Notes under the pieces: generated by a model
Told to the model about the DNA's origin: nothing
What the model saw: the letters and a program-made list of their open reading frames with translations, nothing else
Database searches by the model: none
Translations under genes and position numbers: made by a program
In this document: one piece after another, positions 1 to 8,112 of the stretch
How the letters are laid out: each line of letters begins with the position of its first letter
Numbering within the stretch: position 1 is the first letter of the stretch
From: Bacteroidota bacterium
GTDB lineage: Bacteria; Bacteroidota; Bacteroidia; Flavobacteriales; Flavobacteriaceae
DNA length: 8,147 nucleotides
Reading direction: 5' to 3'
Assembly (NCBI GenBank): GCA_022601215.1
Contig: JAHZIZ010000347.1
Span: 1 to 8,147, forward strand

Positions 1-735
1 CGCAATGGACCCCACAAAATGAATAGGAACACTTTGTGCCTCCTTATAGCACATAATGCGATAATCGATAAATCGGATCATTCCTTCACTGATCAATTTA
101 TAGAAATAACCATTCACTTCCTCACTTGTGAAGATAAACTCGGCAAAACTTGCTAAATAAGTGTTCGGGTTAGGTTTCTGATAAAGATTTTGTTTGATCA
201 CATCAGGATCCAAATCAAATCGTTTCTCGAATTCCCCTGCTAAAACAATGGGCATTCTTTTATAAAAGTAATCTCGGATTAATCTTTTCCCAAAGTAATT
301 ACCACTCGCCTCATCCATTAAAGAAAACCCAAGAGACGCAGTAGGTGTATGAATCTTTTCTCCATCATAATAACAACTATTGGATCCAGTTCCCAAAATA
401 CAAACAATACCAGGTTCTGTTGTGGCCGCAAATACTGCCGCCGCAAGATCCTCTTGCACCGTTACTGCAGCATTGGGAAATAAGTCCTCCAATACCATTC
501 TTAGGACAGTCCGCGGCGTTTCTGTTCCACATCCAGCGCCATAAAAGTCTACAGCCGTTGCCTTATTAAATAAGGTTGGCAGGTCATTATTATTTCGAAT
601 TCTGGTATATAAATCAGGTTGTGGCACCACAGCCGGATTCAATCCAGCCGTTCGTGTTTTGAGGACCTGATTTCCACCTTCATCCAAAAGAATCCAGTCG
701 CATTTCGTAGAACCACCGTCTGCTATTACTGTCAT
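1..735 (-). CDS. BadF/BadG/NagK-type ASKHA sugar kinase (3' end outside window)
   Basis: The frame is open from an ATG at 735 to the window start, giving 245 residues without a stop. The family in Bacteroidota is usually about 280-290 residues, so roughly 40 C-terminal residues are missing because of the window edge, not a mutation. The protein shows the ASKHA (actin/Hsp70-like) nucleotide-binding motifs in order: phosphate-1 ADGGSTKCDW (5-14), GAGCGTE (66-72), a candidate catalytic Asp96 in QEDLAAA, phosphate-2 GTGSNS (115-120), MDEASG (140-145), and the start of the adenosine motif FVGSIA (240-245). The family includes N-acetylglucosamine kinase and related ATPases. No signal peptide is visible, so it is expected in the cytoplasm. 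The start codon lies only 3 bases after the gap stop, which implies co-transcription and probably translational coupling. The substrate cannot be read from sequence. GlcNAc is the family default, but the context makes glucose, the by-product of maltose phosphorolysis, a reasonable alternative. Confidence 0.5.
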   Translation of the reverse strand, partial: MTVIADGGSTKCDWILLDEGGNQVLKTRTAGLNPAVVPQPDLYTRIRNNNDLPTLFNKATAVDFYGAGCGTETPRTVLRMVLEDLFPNAAVTVQEDLAAAVFAATTEPGIVCILGTGSNSCYYDGEKIHTPTASLGFSLMDEASGNYFGKRLIRDYFYKRMPIVLAGEFEKRFDLDPDVIKQNLYQKPNPNTYLASFAEFIFTSEEVNGYFYKLISEGMIRFIDYRIMCYKEAQSVPIHFVGSIA

Positions 736-738
736 AGT

Positions 739-2737
<1,999 letters not shown>

Positions 2738-2753
2738 TAGTGTAAAATTATAT

Positions 2754-2761
2754 CAAAGTTT
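2754..2761 (-). promoter_or_regulatory. Candidate -7 box of the pfkA promoter
   Basis: On the minus strand this reads AAACTTTG, five of the six fixed bases of the Bacteroidota -7 consensus TAnnTTTG. It lies 16 bases before the pfkA start codon, which would make a very short leader. No good TTTG -33 element is found 19 bases upstream. A TATAAT sequence overlaps just downstream. The assignment is tentative. Confidence 0.5.
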
Positions 2762-2785
2762 CTATCAAACAAAGCAAAAAAGTGA

Positions 2786-2799
2786 CGATAACGTTTTCG
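2786..2799. promoter_or_regulatory. LacI-type operator upstream of pfkA
   Basis: The plus strand reads CGATAACGTTTTCG. This is 13 of 14 matches to the perfect palindrome CGAAAACGTTTTCG, with the central CG step typical of LacI-family operators. It sits 49 bases before the pfkA start, between the upstream terminator and the gene. A near-identical site lies at 7867-7880 ahead of pgmB, and on the minus strand the two share the 11 bases TCGAAAACGTT. The regulator itself is not in the window. The placement, upstream of any plausible -7 box, would suit an activator or a repressor overlapping the -33 region. Confidence 0.5.
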
Positions 2800-2814
2800 A
2801 AAGGACCATTTTAT

Positions 2815-2837
2815 AAAAAAGCCCTAAGGAATAGGGC
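2815..2837 (-). terminator. Intrinsic terminator of the pgmB-mapA-amylase operon
   Basis: Read on the minus strand, GCCCTA pairs with TAGGGC across a 5-base loop (TTCCT), and six T follow directly. It is 256 bases beyond the amylase stop and just before the pfkA control region. It should end transcripts arriving from the maltose operon and insulate pfkA. The plus-strand reading lacks a good T tract and there is no plus-strand gene to serve. Confidence 0.5.
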
Positions 2838-2870
2838 AAATTTTTACTTTTTTATCAAAATATTATACTT

Positions 2871-3023
2871 TCATGCGGATATTCCATAGTGCTTATGTAC
2901 ATTTAATTCTATTATCTTATCAGAAATTTCATTTCGAAAAGCAATCCCATCTAATTTACAAATCTCATCTCCCCTAGATTCAAGATTTGTCACATAAATC
3001 TGCTGGGTTTGACATTCATGCAT
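2871..3023 (-). CDS. Possible small protein, 50 residues, unknown function
   Basis: An ATG at 3023 opens a 50-codon frame ending in TGA at 2871, 34 bases before the terminator hairpin. The predicted peptide begins MHECQTQQIY and ends HKHYGISA. It is soluble, mixed in charge, with two Cys and no signal peptide or membrane segment, and I do not recognise a family. An in-frame TAA lies directly before the ATG, so the frame cannot extend upstream, and there is no clear ribosome binding site. Its position inside the transcript between the amylase stop and the terminator would allow expression. A chance ORF of this length in a 3' untranslated region is equally possible. Confidence 0.5.
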   Translation of the reverse strand: MHECQTQQIYVTNLESRGDEICKLDGIAFRNEISDKIIELNVHKHYGISA

Positions 3024-3041
3024 TTAAAAGTCAACACGGTT

Positions 3042-3066
3042 CCCCTATTACCCTTTACCCGCCTCC
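3042..3066 (-). other. G-rich tract in the 3' region of the amylase transcript
   Basis: On the minus strand the order is GG, GG, GGG, GGG, GGGG, separated by 1, 1, 4 and 5 bases, starting 27 bases after the amylase stop. This stands out in an AT-rich spacer. It could fold as a two-layer RNA G-quadruplex or simply be a remnant sequence; no role is assigned. Confidence 0.5.
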
Positions 3067-3093
3067 AAGAGTATGTAAAGAAATGACTACTTA

Positions 3094-4773
3094 TTAATTT
3101 CCAAGCTCTAATAAAACTACATCATAGGCTGAGGTAAATTGGACACTACCATCCTTTACGATTACTTCTTGTCCACTATAAGCATCTCTTAGCACAGTGT
3201 TCTCCTTAAAAACTGAAGACACCTGAATACTTTTTTCAGGGAGCGAATGCAAAGCAATGACCACTTCGTCCTTAAAACCATCTTTGTTATATTTTCTTGA
3301 AAAAGTGTATGGCATTTCAGAGATCATCTTGTGTACTCCTGCTCCCACAGCCACATGGTTGTTGCGAAACTGTCCTAGTTTCTGCCAATGAGTCAATAAT
3401 TTCTGTGTGTCCTCGTCGGTTTCAATAGCATCCCAATCCATGCTAGATCGCAATGTGGCATCTCCTTTGGTGCCTTCAACAATTAGCGTACGTCCTATCT
3501 CATCGCCGTAATAAATTTGAGAGGCTCCTGGCGCAAGTAGCAATCGAGTTGCAGATTCGTACGTCTTAACTCTTTCTTTATCATACGGTCCACCATCATC
3601 ATGAGATGAAATATAATTTAAGGTGCCATAGCCATTCATTTTTCCTTCCAATATTTCAGAGTAACTACTAAAAACATCCTCATAAGACTTATCGCCAGTA
3701 CTCCGCAAATCGAAATTAATCATGGCATCAAAACTATCGTTATCAAAATAATTAACAACCTTATCTCCAAAATCGTAGTTCTTACCTGCATTGATATTAT
3801 AAAAATATATTTCCCCAACCATATAAAAAGGGGTGTCGTCTAAAACCTTTTCTGGATTGGATTCCTTCCATTGTGCAAAGGCAGTATCACAGATGTCTTC
3901 AAACTCTTCCCAAACATATTCTTCTGTATGTTTTACAGTGTCTACTCGATAACCATCAATTCCGAAATCACTAATATAATCAGCTAACCATTTCATCACG
4001 TAGAACCGAGGTGCTCTGGGATGACCCGTGCGCATAAAAAAGTTGTTCAATTCTGCGACCTCTTCTTCATAACGTCCCTCTGACTTCCATTTTTCGATCA
4101 ATTGAGGCGGTAAACTCACTTCCTCATTACTTTCGGTTTTAATATCCGGAAGATTTTCCACTAACGTACATTCTATTGTATTTTGATACGTGGTAAACTC
4201 ACACTTAGGAGTTGTTCGCACCCATTCTTCTGGCCATACACCATCGTAATCGGTTTGCGGTCCATGGTGATTAATTACAGCATCTAATAAAACTCTAATG
4301 CCATTTTCATGAGCGGTATTCACCAAGTTGCGTAGCTCCTCTCTCGTACCAAAGTTGGGATCCAATGACGTCCAATCCTTGGTCCAATATCCATGATAGC
4401 CGTAGGTAAAACCAGTCCCTTCATCAACACCAGCATGGATTTGTTCGACAATTGGGGTCATCCAAATGGCATTTACTCCTAAACGCGTAAAATAGCCTTC
4501 CTTTATTTTTTGTGTAACCCCTTTGATATCACCACCTTCAAAACCACGTAAAACGGCAGTTTCTTTGGTACGGTTAAAGTTAACATCATTGGAAGTATCA
4601 CCATTGTTGAATCGATCGGTCAATAAAAAGTAGACATTGGCTCCTTCCCAAGTAAAATGAGCGACTTCTGTATTTGGTGTTTTACCATCAGGAAGTACGT
4701 CCTGCTTTTTATTAGAATTGCACCCAAATAGCAACAAGCTAATTAATAGGCTAGAGATGATAGATTGTTTCAT
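3094..4773 (-). CDS. MalS-type GH13 alpha-amylase, lipoprotein
   Basis: This is a 559-residue exported enzyme that should cleave alpha-1,4 bonds of maltodextrins. The N-terminus is a lipoprotein signal: MKQS, a hydrophobic run, then the lipobox LLFGC with Cys18 as the lipidated residue. No acidic cluster follows the Cys, so surface export is not clearly signalled and periplasmic anchoring is equally possible. The four GH13 regions are complete: DAVINHH (Asp164, His169), GIDGYRVDTVKH with nucleophile Asp278, general acid Glu321 in VGEIYFY, and SSHDD with His391-Asp392. Long stretches such as VYFLLTDRFNNGD, NLPDIKTES, ALW-like NAIWMTPIVEQIH and DAMINFD resemble E. coli MalS (GH13_19) as I remember it, more than SusG. 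There is no added carbohydrate-binding module. The gene starts 2 bases after the mapA stop, so translation is probably coupled. It ends with tandem TAA codons and is the last sure gene of the operon. Confidence 0.5.
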   Translation of the reverse strand: MKQSIISSLLISLLLFGCNSNKKQDVLPDGKTPNTEVAHFTWEGANVYFLLTDRFNNGDTSNDVNFNRTKETAVLRGFEGGDIKGVTQKIKEGYFTRLGVNAIWMTPIVEQIHAGVDEGTGFTYGYHGYWTKDWTSLDPNFGTREELRNLVNTAHENGIRVLLDAVINHHGPQTDYDGVWPEEWVRTTPKCEFTTYQNTIECTLVENLPDIKTESNEEVSLPPQLIEKWKSEGRYEEEVAELNNFFMRTGHPRAPRFYVMKWLADYISDFGIDGYRVDTVKHTEEYVWEEFEDICDTAFAQWKESNPEKVLDDTPFYMVGEIYFYNINAGKNYDFGDKVVNYFDNDSFDAMINFDLRSTGDKSYEDVFSSYSEILEGKMNGYGTLNYISSHDDGGPYDKERVKTYESATRLLLAPGASQIYYGDEIGRTLIVEGTKGDATLRSSMDWDAIETDEDTQKLLTHWQKLGQFRNNHVAVGAGVHKMISEMPYTFSRKYNKDGFKDEVVIALHSLPEKSIQVSSVFKENTVLRDAYSGQEVIVKDGSVQFTSAYDVVLLELGN

Positions 4774-4775
4774 AG

Positions 4776-7061
4776 TTAAGAATTAATTGAAATGGATTGT
4801 CCGTTCACTATAATAGTGAGTGGGTTTCCACTTTCAAGGACGAACGAATTTTTATCTTTATTCACTGAAATAGTTAAAATACTTCCTCTAAAATTTACCT
4901 TAAAGGTGTAGGAATTCCACTCTTTCGGAATTCTCGGTTCGAAGTGTAAATGACCGTCTCGAACGCGCATACCTCCAAAACCTTCAACGATGCTCATCCA
5001 AGTACCCGCCATACTAGTAATATGACAGCCTTCTTCCACCTCTTTATTATAATCATCGAGATCTAATCTGGATGTACGAAGGTAAAACTCATAGGCTCGA
5101 TCCATTCTATTAAGCTTCGCAGCCTGTATACTATGAACGCAAGGAGAAAGTGACGATTCATGGACGGTAAATGGTTCATAAAAATCGAAATGTCTTTCCA
5201 ATTCTTCCGTCGTAAAATGTTCTTCAAAAAAGTAAAACCCCTGTAATATATCAGCTTGTTTAATATAAGGTGAACGCAATATTCGATCCCAAGACCATTT
5301 CTGATTTATAGGCAGATGTTCCTTATTCAAATTAGCAACAGTCACTAATTCTTTGTCTAAAAACCCATCCTGCTGAAGATATACATCTTCGGAATCACTA
5401 TAGGGTAAAAACATCGCTGCGGCCATTTTTTTCCAATCTGCAATTTCATTGTCTTCAAAATTGGTCGCTTGACGAATCCTTTTATAATTATCAGGAAATA
5501 TAGTAGCCGTTCTCTCAATCATTTCAGCCGTGTATAACATACACCATTTTGCCATGTAATTGGTATACCAATTATTGTTTACATTGTTTTCGTATTCATT
5601 AGGTCCAGTAACTCCTAATATGACGTATTTTTTTTTTGTGTTGCTGAAGGTGGCTCGTTGACACCAAAAACGGGCAATGCCAATAAGCACTTCAAGTCCC
5701 ATTTCGACCATATATCCTGTATCGCCGGTATAACGTTCATAATTATAAATAGCAAAGGCTATCGCTCCGTTACGATGAATTTCCTCGAAGGTAATTTCCC
5801 ATTCGTTATGACACTCTTCTCCATTCATGGTGACCATGGGATATAAAGCCGCTCCATTTACAAAACCAAGCTTCTGGGCATTTTCAATAGCTTTACTTAA
5901 CTGATCATAACGATATTTCAATAAGTTTCTAGCGACCTGAGGGTTTTTGGTAGCCATATAAAAAGGAATACAATAGGCCTCCGTATCCCAATAAGTACTG
6001 CCTCCATATTTCTCACCTGTAAACCCTTTGGGTCCAATGTTGAGACGGGCATCCTTTCCAAGATATGTCTGGTTCAATTGAAAAATATTAAAACGTATTC
6101 CTTGTTGAGCCGCCACATCACCTTCTATAGTAATGTCTGCCATATCCCAAATCTCTTTCCAAGCTGCTGCCTGTTGCTCTTTCAGTGTTGCATAGCCTAT
6201 TTTAATTCCTTTTGACAAAACGTTTTTAGCGGCTGCTACTAACTCCTTTGGATCATGGTTTAAAGAAACTGTGTATCCTGCATACTTTCGGAGACTAACC
6301 GTTTGCCCTTGTGCTACTGGAACCACATATACCAACTCGATACTAGACAGACTTTTAGTTGTTTTTGGGAGAATATCTATATGTTGACCATCTATATACA
6401 ATTGAGATTCCATAAAAGTACAGACATCAAAATGGGTTTTTAAGGTTTGTGTCCGAATAAACCCTTGATTCTTATCTTCTTTAACTTCAATAATATCCCA
6501 AAATTTGTCATCCCAATTACTATCTTCATTCGTAATCGCGGCATCTACATATGGAGTAAAAGTTATGTCAGCATTTTTATTAATAGGGGTTACCTGATAA
6601 TCAATAATACCAAGCTCATCTAGCTCTAGGTGTAGAATTCTTGTGCTTTCTACCTCTATAATGATTCCATTCTTCATCGTTGCCTGAAAGCTCCTTTTGT
6701 AAAAGCCTTCACGCATATTCAGTTCCCTTTTAAAGTTTTCAATCTGGCATTTACTCAGGTCTAAAGATTCGCCATCGATACGCACTTTAATCCCTATCCA
6801 ATTGGGTGCGTTTAATACCTTAGCAAAATACTCCGGATATCCATTTTTCCACCACCCAACACGCGTTTTATCTGGATAATAAACACCCGCAATATAACTT
6901 CCTTGAAAGGTATCACCCTGGTATTCTTCTTCAAAATTGGCGCGTTGTCCCATAGCGCCATTCCCCATACTAAACAAGCTTTCGGAAGCTCTTACCAAAG
7001 CGGGATTAAAGCCTTCTTCGATGATACTCCATGGATGGGGTTTTATATATTCTTGATTCAT
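4776..7061 (-). CDS. mapA: GH65 glycoside phosphorylase, probable maltose phosphorylase
   Basis: At 761 residues this has the usual length of GH65 phosphorylases. The predicted reaction is maltose plus phosphate to beta-glucose 1-phosphate plus glucose, in the cytoplasm; there is no signal peptide. The N-terminal beta-sandwich domain begins HPWSIIEEGFNP and includes SMGNGAMGQR (31-40). The (alpha/alpha)6 barrel carries GGSTYWDTEAY (353-363) and the general acid Glu489 in GVTGPNEYENN. Conserved phosphate-side residues are Lys601-Gln602 in KQADILQGF and HESSLSP (634-640). The loop after GEEC reads His418-Asn419-Glu420, which matches what I recall for Lactobacillus maltose phosphorylase and not trehalose or kojibiose enzymes, so maltose is favoured; nigerose or other disaccharides are not excluded. 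A run of ten A encodes Lys476-478 just before the catalytic Glu. The gene lies 10 bases after pgmB, whose product consumes beta-glucose 1-phosphate, strongly supporting the role. Confidence 0.5.
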   Translation of the reverse strand: MNQEYIKPHPWSIIEEGFNPALVRASESLFSMGNGAMGQRANFEEEYQGDTFQGSYIAGVYYPDKTRVGWWKNGYPEYFAKVLNAPNWIGIKVRIDGESLDLSKCQIENFKRELNMREGFYKRSFQATMKNGIIIEVESTRILHLELDELGIIDYQVTPINKNADITFTPYVDAAITNEDSNWDDKFWDIIEVKEDKNQGFIRTQTLKTHFDVCTFMESQLYIDGQHIDILPKTTKSLSSIELVYVVPVAQGQTVSLRKYAGYTVSLNHDPKELVAAAKNVLSKGIKIGYATLKEQQAAAWKEIWDMADITIEGDVAAQQGIRFNIFQLNQTYLGKDARLNIGPKGFTGEKYGGSTYWDTEAYCIPFYMATKNPQVARNLLKYRYDQLSKAIENAQKLGFVNGAALYPMVTMNGEECHNEWEITFEEIHRNGAIAFAIYNYERYTGDTGYMVEMGLEVLIGIARFWCQRATFSNTKKKYVILGVTGPNEYENNVNNNWYTNYMAKWCMLYTAEMIERTATIFPDNYKRIRQATNFEDNEIADWKKMAAAMFLPYSDSEDVYLQQDGFLDKELVTVANLNKEHLPINQKWSWDRILRSPYIKQADILQGFYFFEEHFTTEELERHFDFYEPFTVHESSLSPCVHSIQAAKLNRMDRAYEFYLRTSRLDLDDYNKEVEEGCHITSMAGTWMSIVEGFGGMRVRDGHLHFEPRIPKEWNSYTFKVNFRGSILTISVNKDKNSFVLESGNPLTIIVNGQSISINS
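5628..5637 (-). repeat. A10 homopolymer within mapA
   Basis: Ten consecutive A on the coding strand span the last base of Thr475 and the codons AAA AAA AAA for Lys476-478. The frame is correct as written, since the catalytic GPNEY motif follows in frame 11 residues later. Such a run is a possible site of polymerase slippage or of sequencing error. Confidence 0.5.
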
Positions 7062-7071
7062 TATTATGCCA

Positions 7072-7728
7072 CTATTTTTTTATAAGTTGTTGTAAAAACT
7101 GATTTGTTATTTGTCTGAAATCTGTAAAAACAAAATTGGCTTCGTGTAGTACGGAAGCCTCTCCAATACCAATACTAACCATACCCGCAATATTCGCTGC
7201 TTCCACTCCTGCTAGAGAATCTTCAAACACGATACAATCCGCAGCCGCCATATTTAAACCATCGGCCGCCATCAAAAAGACTTCTGGATCTGGTTTCGCT
7301 TTTGTTACATTGGTTCCATCTACAACACAATGAAAATCGTTAAATAATCCAACCTTTTTTAGAATGTTTCTAGCATTTTTACTTGCAGAACCCAAGCCTA
7401 TTGGTTGACGCTCTTCCTTCAAGTAATTCAATATTCTTGGCACATCGGGTAAGATTTCCTCGCTATCCATTGAAGCTATATATGTAAGATAATCATCATT
7501 TTTTCGAATTAGCAATTCATTAAATTGATCTTGTGATACCTCAGTATTTCCCCATGCTAATATTTTTTCTAATGAACGCACACGGCTTACACCTTTTAAT
7601 TGTTCATTCTCTTCTTCCGTAAAAGAAATATTGATTGTCTTAGCGAGTTTGTTCCAAGCTAAAAAATGATACTTGGCCGTATCAACTATGACACCATCTA
7701 GGTCGAAAATAAAACCTTTTCGTTGCAT
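7072..7728 (-). CDS. pgmB: Beta-phosphoglucomutase (HAD superfamily)
   Basis: This 218-residue cytoplasmic enzyme converts beta-glucose 1-phosphate to glucose 6-phosphate, linking the maltose phosphorylase product to glycolysis. It aligns almost without gaps to the Lactococcus lactis enzyme (about 221 residues). The nucleophile Asp9 and acid/base Asp11 lie in FDLDGVIVDT, followed by the substrate residues His21, Lys45 and Arg49 in QLKGVSRVRSL of the cap domain. The core motifs are Ser114 and Ser116 in GSASKN, Lys145 in KAKPDP, and the magnesium ligands Glu169-Asp170 in VFEDSLAG. The phrase LKGVSRxxSLxKIL is characteristic of true beta-phosphoglucomutases and separates it from general HAD phosphatases. 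The ATG at 7728 fits the conserved N-terminus; upstream is A-rich with no strong Shine-Dalgarno sequence. It is the first gene of the operon, 10 bases before mapA, with a 14-base palindrome 139 bases upstream as the likely control site. Confidence 0.5.
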   Translation of the reverse strand: MQRKGFIFDLDGVIVDTAKYHFLAWNKLAKTINISFTEEENEQLKGVSRVRSLEKILAWGNTEVSQDQFNELLIRKNDDYLTYIASMDSEEILPDVPRILNYLKEERQPIGLGSASKNARNILKKVGLFNDFHCVVDGTNVTKAKPDPEVFLMAADGLNMAAADCIVFEDSLAGVEAANIAGMVSIGIGEASVLHEANFVFTDFRQITNQFLQQLIKK

Positions 7729-7823
7729 ATATATCTTGCTTTAATAAATTTTCTGAAGGATTAAAATACGGCGCGGGCCCATTTCATTAATACAAAAAGT
7801 CCACATTTATGACTTTAATCAGC

Positions 7824-7831
7824 TAAAGATA
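7824..7831 (-). promoter_or_regulatory. Candidate -7 box of the pgmB operon promoter
   Basis: On the minus strand this reads TATCTTTA, five of the six fixed bases of TAnnTTTG. It is 36 bases downstream of the palindrome at 7867-7880 and would give a leader of roughly 90 bases. The -33 region has only a poor match (TTTC at 18-base spacing). The call is tentative. Confidence 0.5.
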
Positions 7832-7866
7832 TAGAAATTTTGAAGGGCAGAAATGGACTATTTTAT

Positions 7867-7880
7867 CGAAAACGTTTTAG
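7867..7880. promoter_or_regulatory. LacI-type operator upstream of pgmB
   Basis: The sequence CGAAAACGTTTTAG differs at one position from the perfect palindrome CGAAAACGTTTTCG and contains the 10-base perfect palindrome AAAACGTTTT around a central CG. The same site with a different single mismatch lies ahead of pfkA (2786-2799). LacI-family regulators usually bind 14-20 base palindromes with a central CG, and genes for maltose use are common targets. Its position upstream of the candidate promoter suggests activation, but this is not certain. Confidence 0.5.
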
Positions 7881-7972
7881 TTAATTCTTAAAACTCAATT
7901 TTGAAGGAAATTGGCCTTAAACTCATCAAAAAGCATGAAATTATGCTATAATTAACATAAAATTCGTACAAA

Positions 7973-7990
7973 ATACGTGTAGCCACGTAT
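7973..7990. promoter_or_regulatory. 18-base dyad, possible protein-binding site or small hairpin
   Basis: ATACGTG and CACGTAT form a perfect 7-base inverted repeat around TAGC. It lies about 95 bases upstream of the LacI-type operator and differs from it in sequence. It could be a second regulator site or a short RNA hairpin; nothing in the window identifies the partner. Confidence 0.5.
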
Positions 7991-8011
7991 ATGTAAAACG
8001 AAAGAGGAGTG

Positions 8012-8019
8012 TATATTTG
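8012..8019 (+). promoter_or_regulatory. Candidate plus-strand -7 box
   Basis: TATATTTG is an exact match to the Bacteroidota -7 consensus TAnnTTTG. There is no TTTG at the expected -33 position, which lowers confidence. If active, it would produce a short plus-strand RNA of about 120 bases ending at the terminator at 8113-8145. Confidence 0.5.
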
Positions 8020-8112
8020 ACCTATTAGTGAATTTGTATTGAATAAATTTTTTGTGGGGATAAAAAATTAATTTTTGATACAGAATAAAATTTACTAAGT
8101 TAGGTTTGTTAT

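Larger units (their letters stand above)
2738..3093. other. Intergenic region between amylase and pfkA genes
   Basis: These 356 bases separate the two operons. Read on the minus strand they hold a second in-frame TAA directly after the amylase stop, a G-rich tract (3042-3066), a possible 50-residue ORF (2871-3023), an intrinsic terminator (2815-2837), a 14-base LacI-type palindrome (2786-2799) and the pfkA promoter and leader. The terminator hairpin ends only about 20 bases before the palindrome, so the end of one operon and the control region of the next are closely juxtaposed. Confidence 0.5.

Noticed and set aside
345..569. Plus-strand ORF of 74 codons opposite the kinase gene
   Set aside because: It lies wholly antisense to a well-supported kinase frame, has a low-complexity Pro/Gln-rich translation and no recognisable domain.
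2795..2802. TTTCGAAA as an alternative palindrome centre upstream of pfkA
   Set aside because: It is not shared with the pgmB upstream site, whereas the overlapping CG-centred 14-mer is.
5658..5846. Plus-strand ORF of 62 codons opposite mapA
   Set aside because: It is antisense to the conserved GH65 catalytic region and has no supporting signals.
6217..6226. Third AAAACGTTTT palindrome, inside mapA
   Set aside because: Over the 14-base consensus it matches only 10 positions. It encodes ordinary Lys-Asn-Val codons and lies far from any promoter, so it is probably coincidental, though an intragenic auxiliary operator cannot be excluded.
6903..7333. Plus-strand ORFs of 60 and 65 codons opposite mapA and pgmB
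   Set aside because: They are antisense to the conserved N-terminus of mapA and core of pgmB, with no ribosome site or domain.
7932..7947. AGCAT/ATGCT inverted repeat with a 6-base spacer
   Set aside because: Only a 5-base stem in AT-rich DNA, which is expected by chance.
8003..8008. GAGGAG, a Shine-Dalgarno-like sequence on the plus strand
   Set aside because: No ATG, GTG or TTG at suitable spacing opens more than a few codons.
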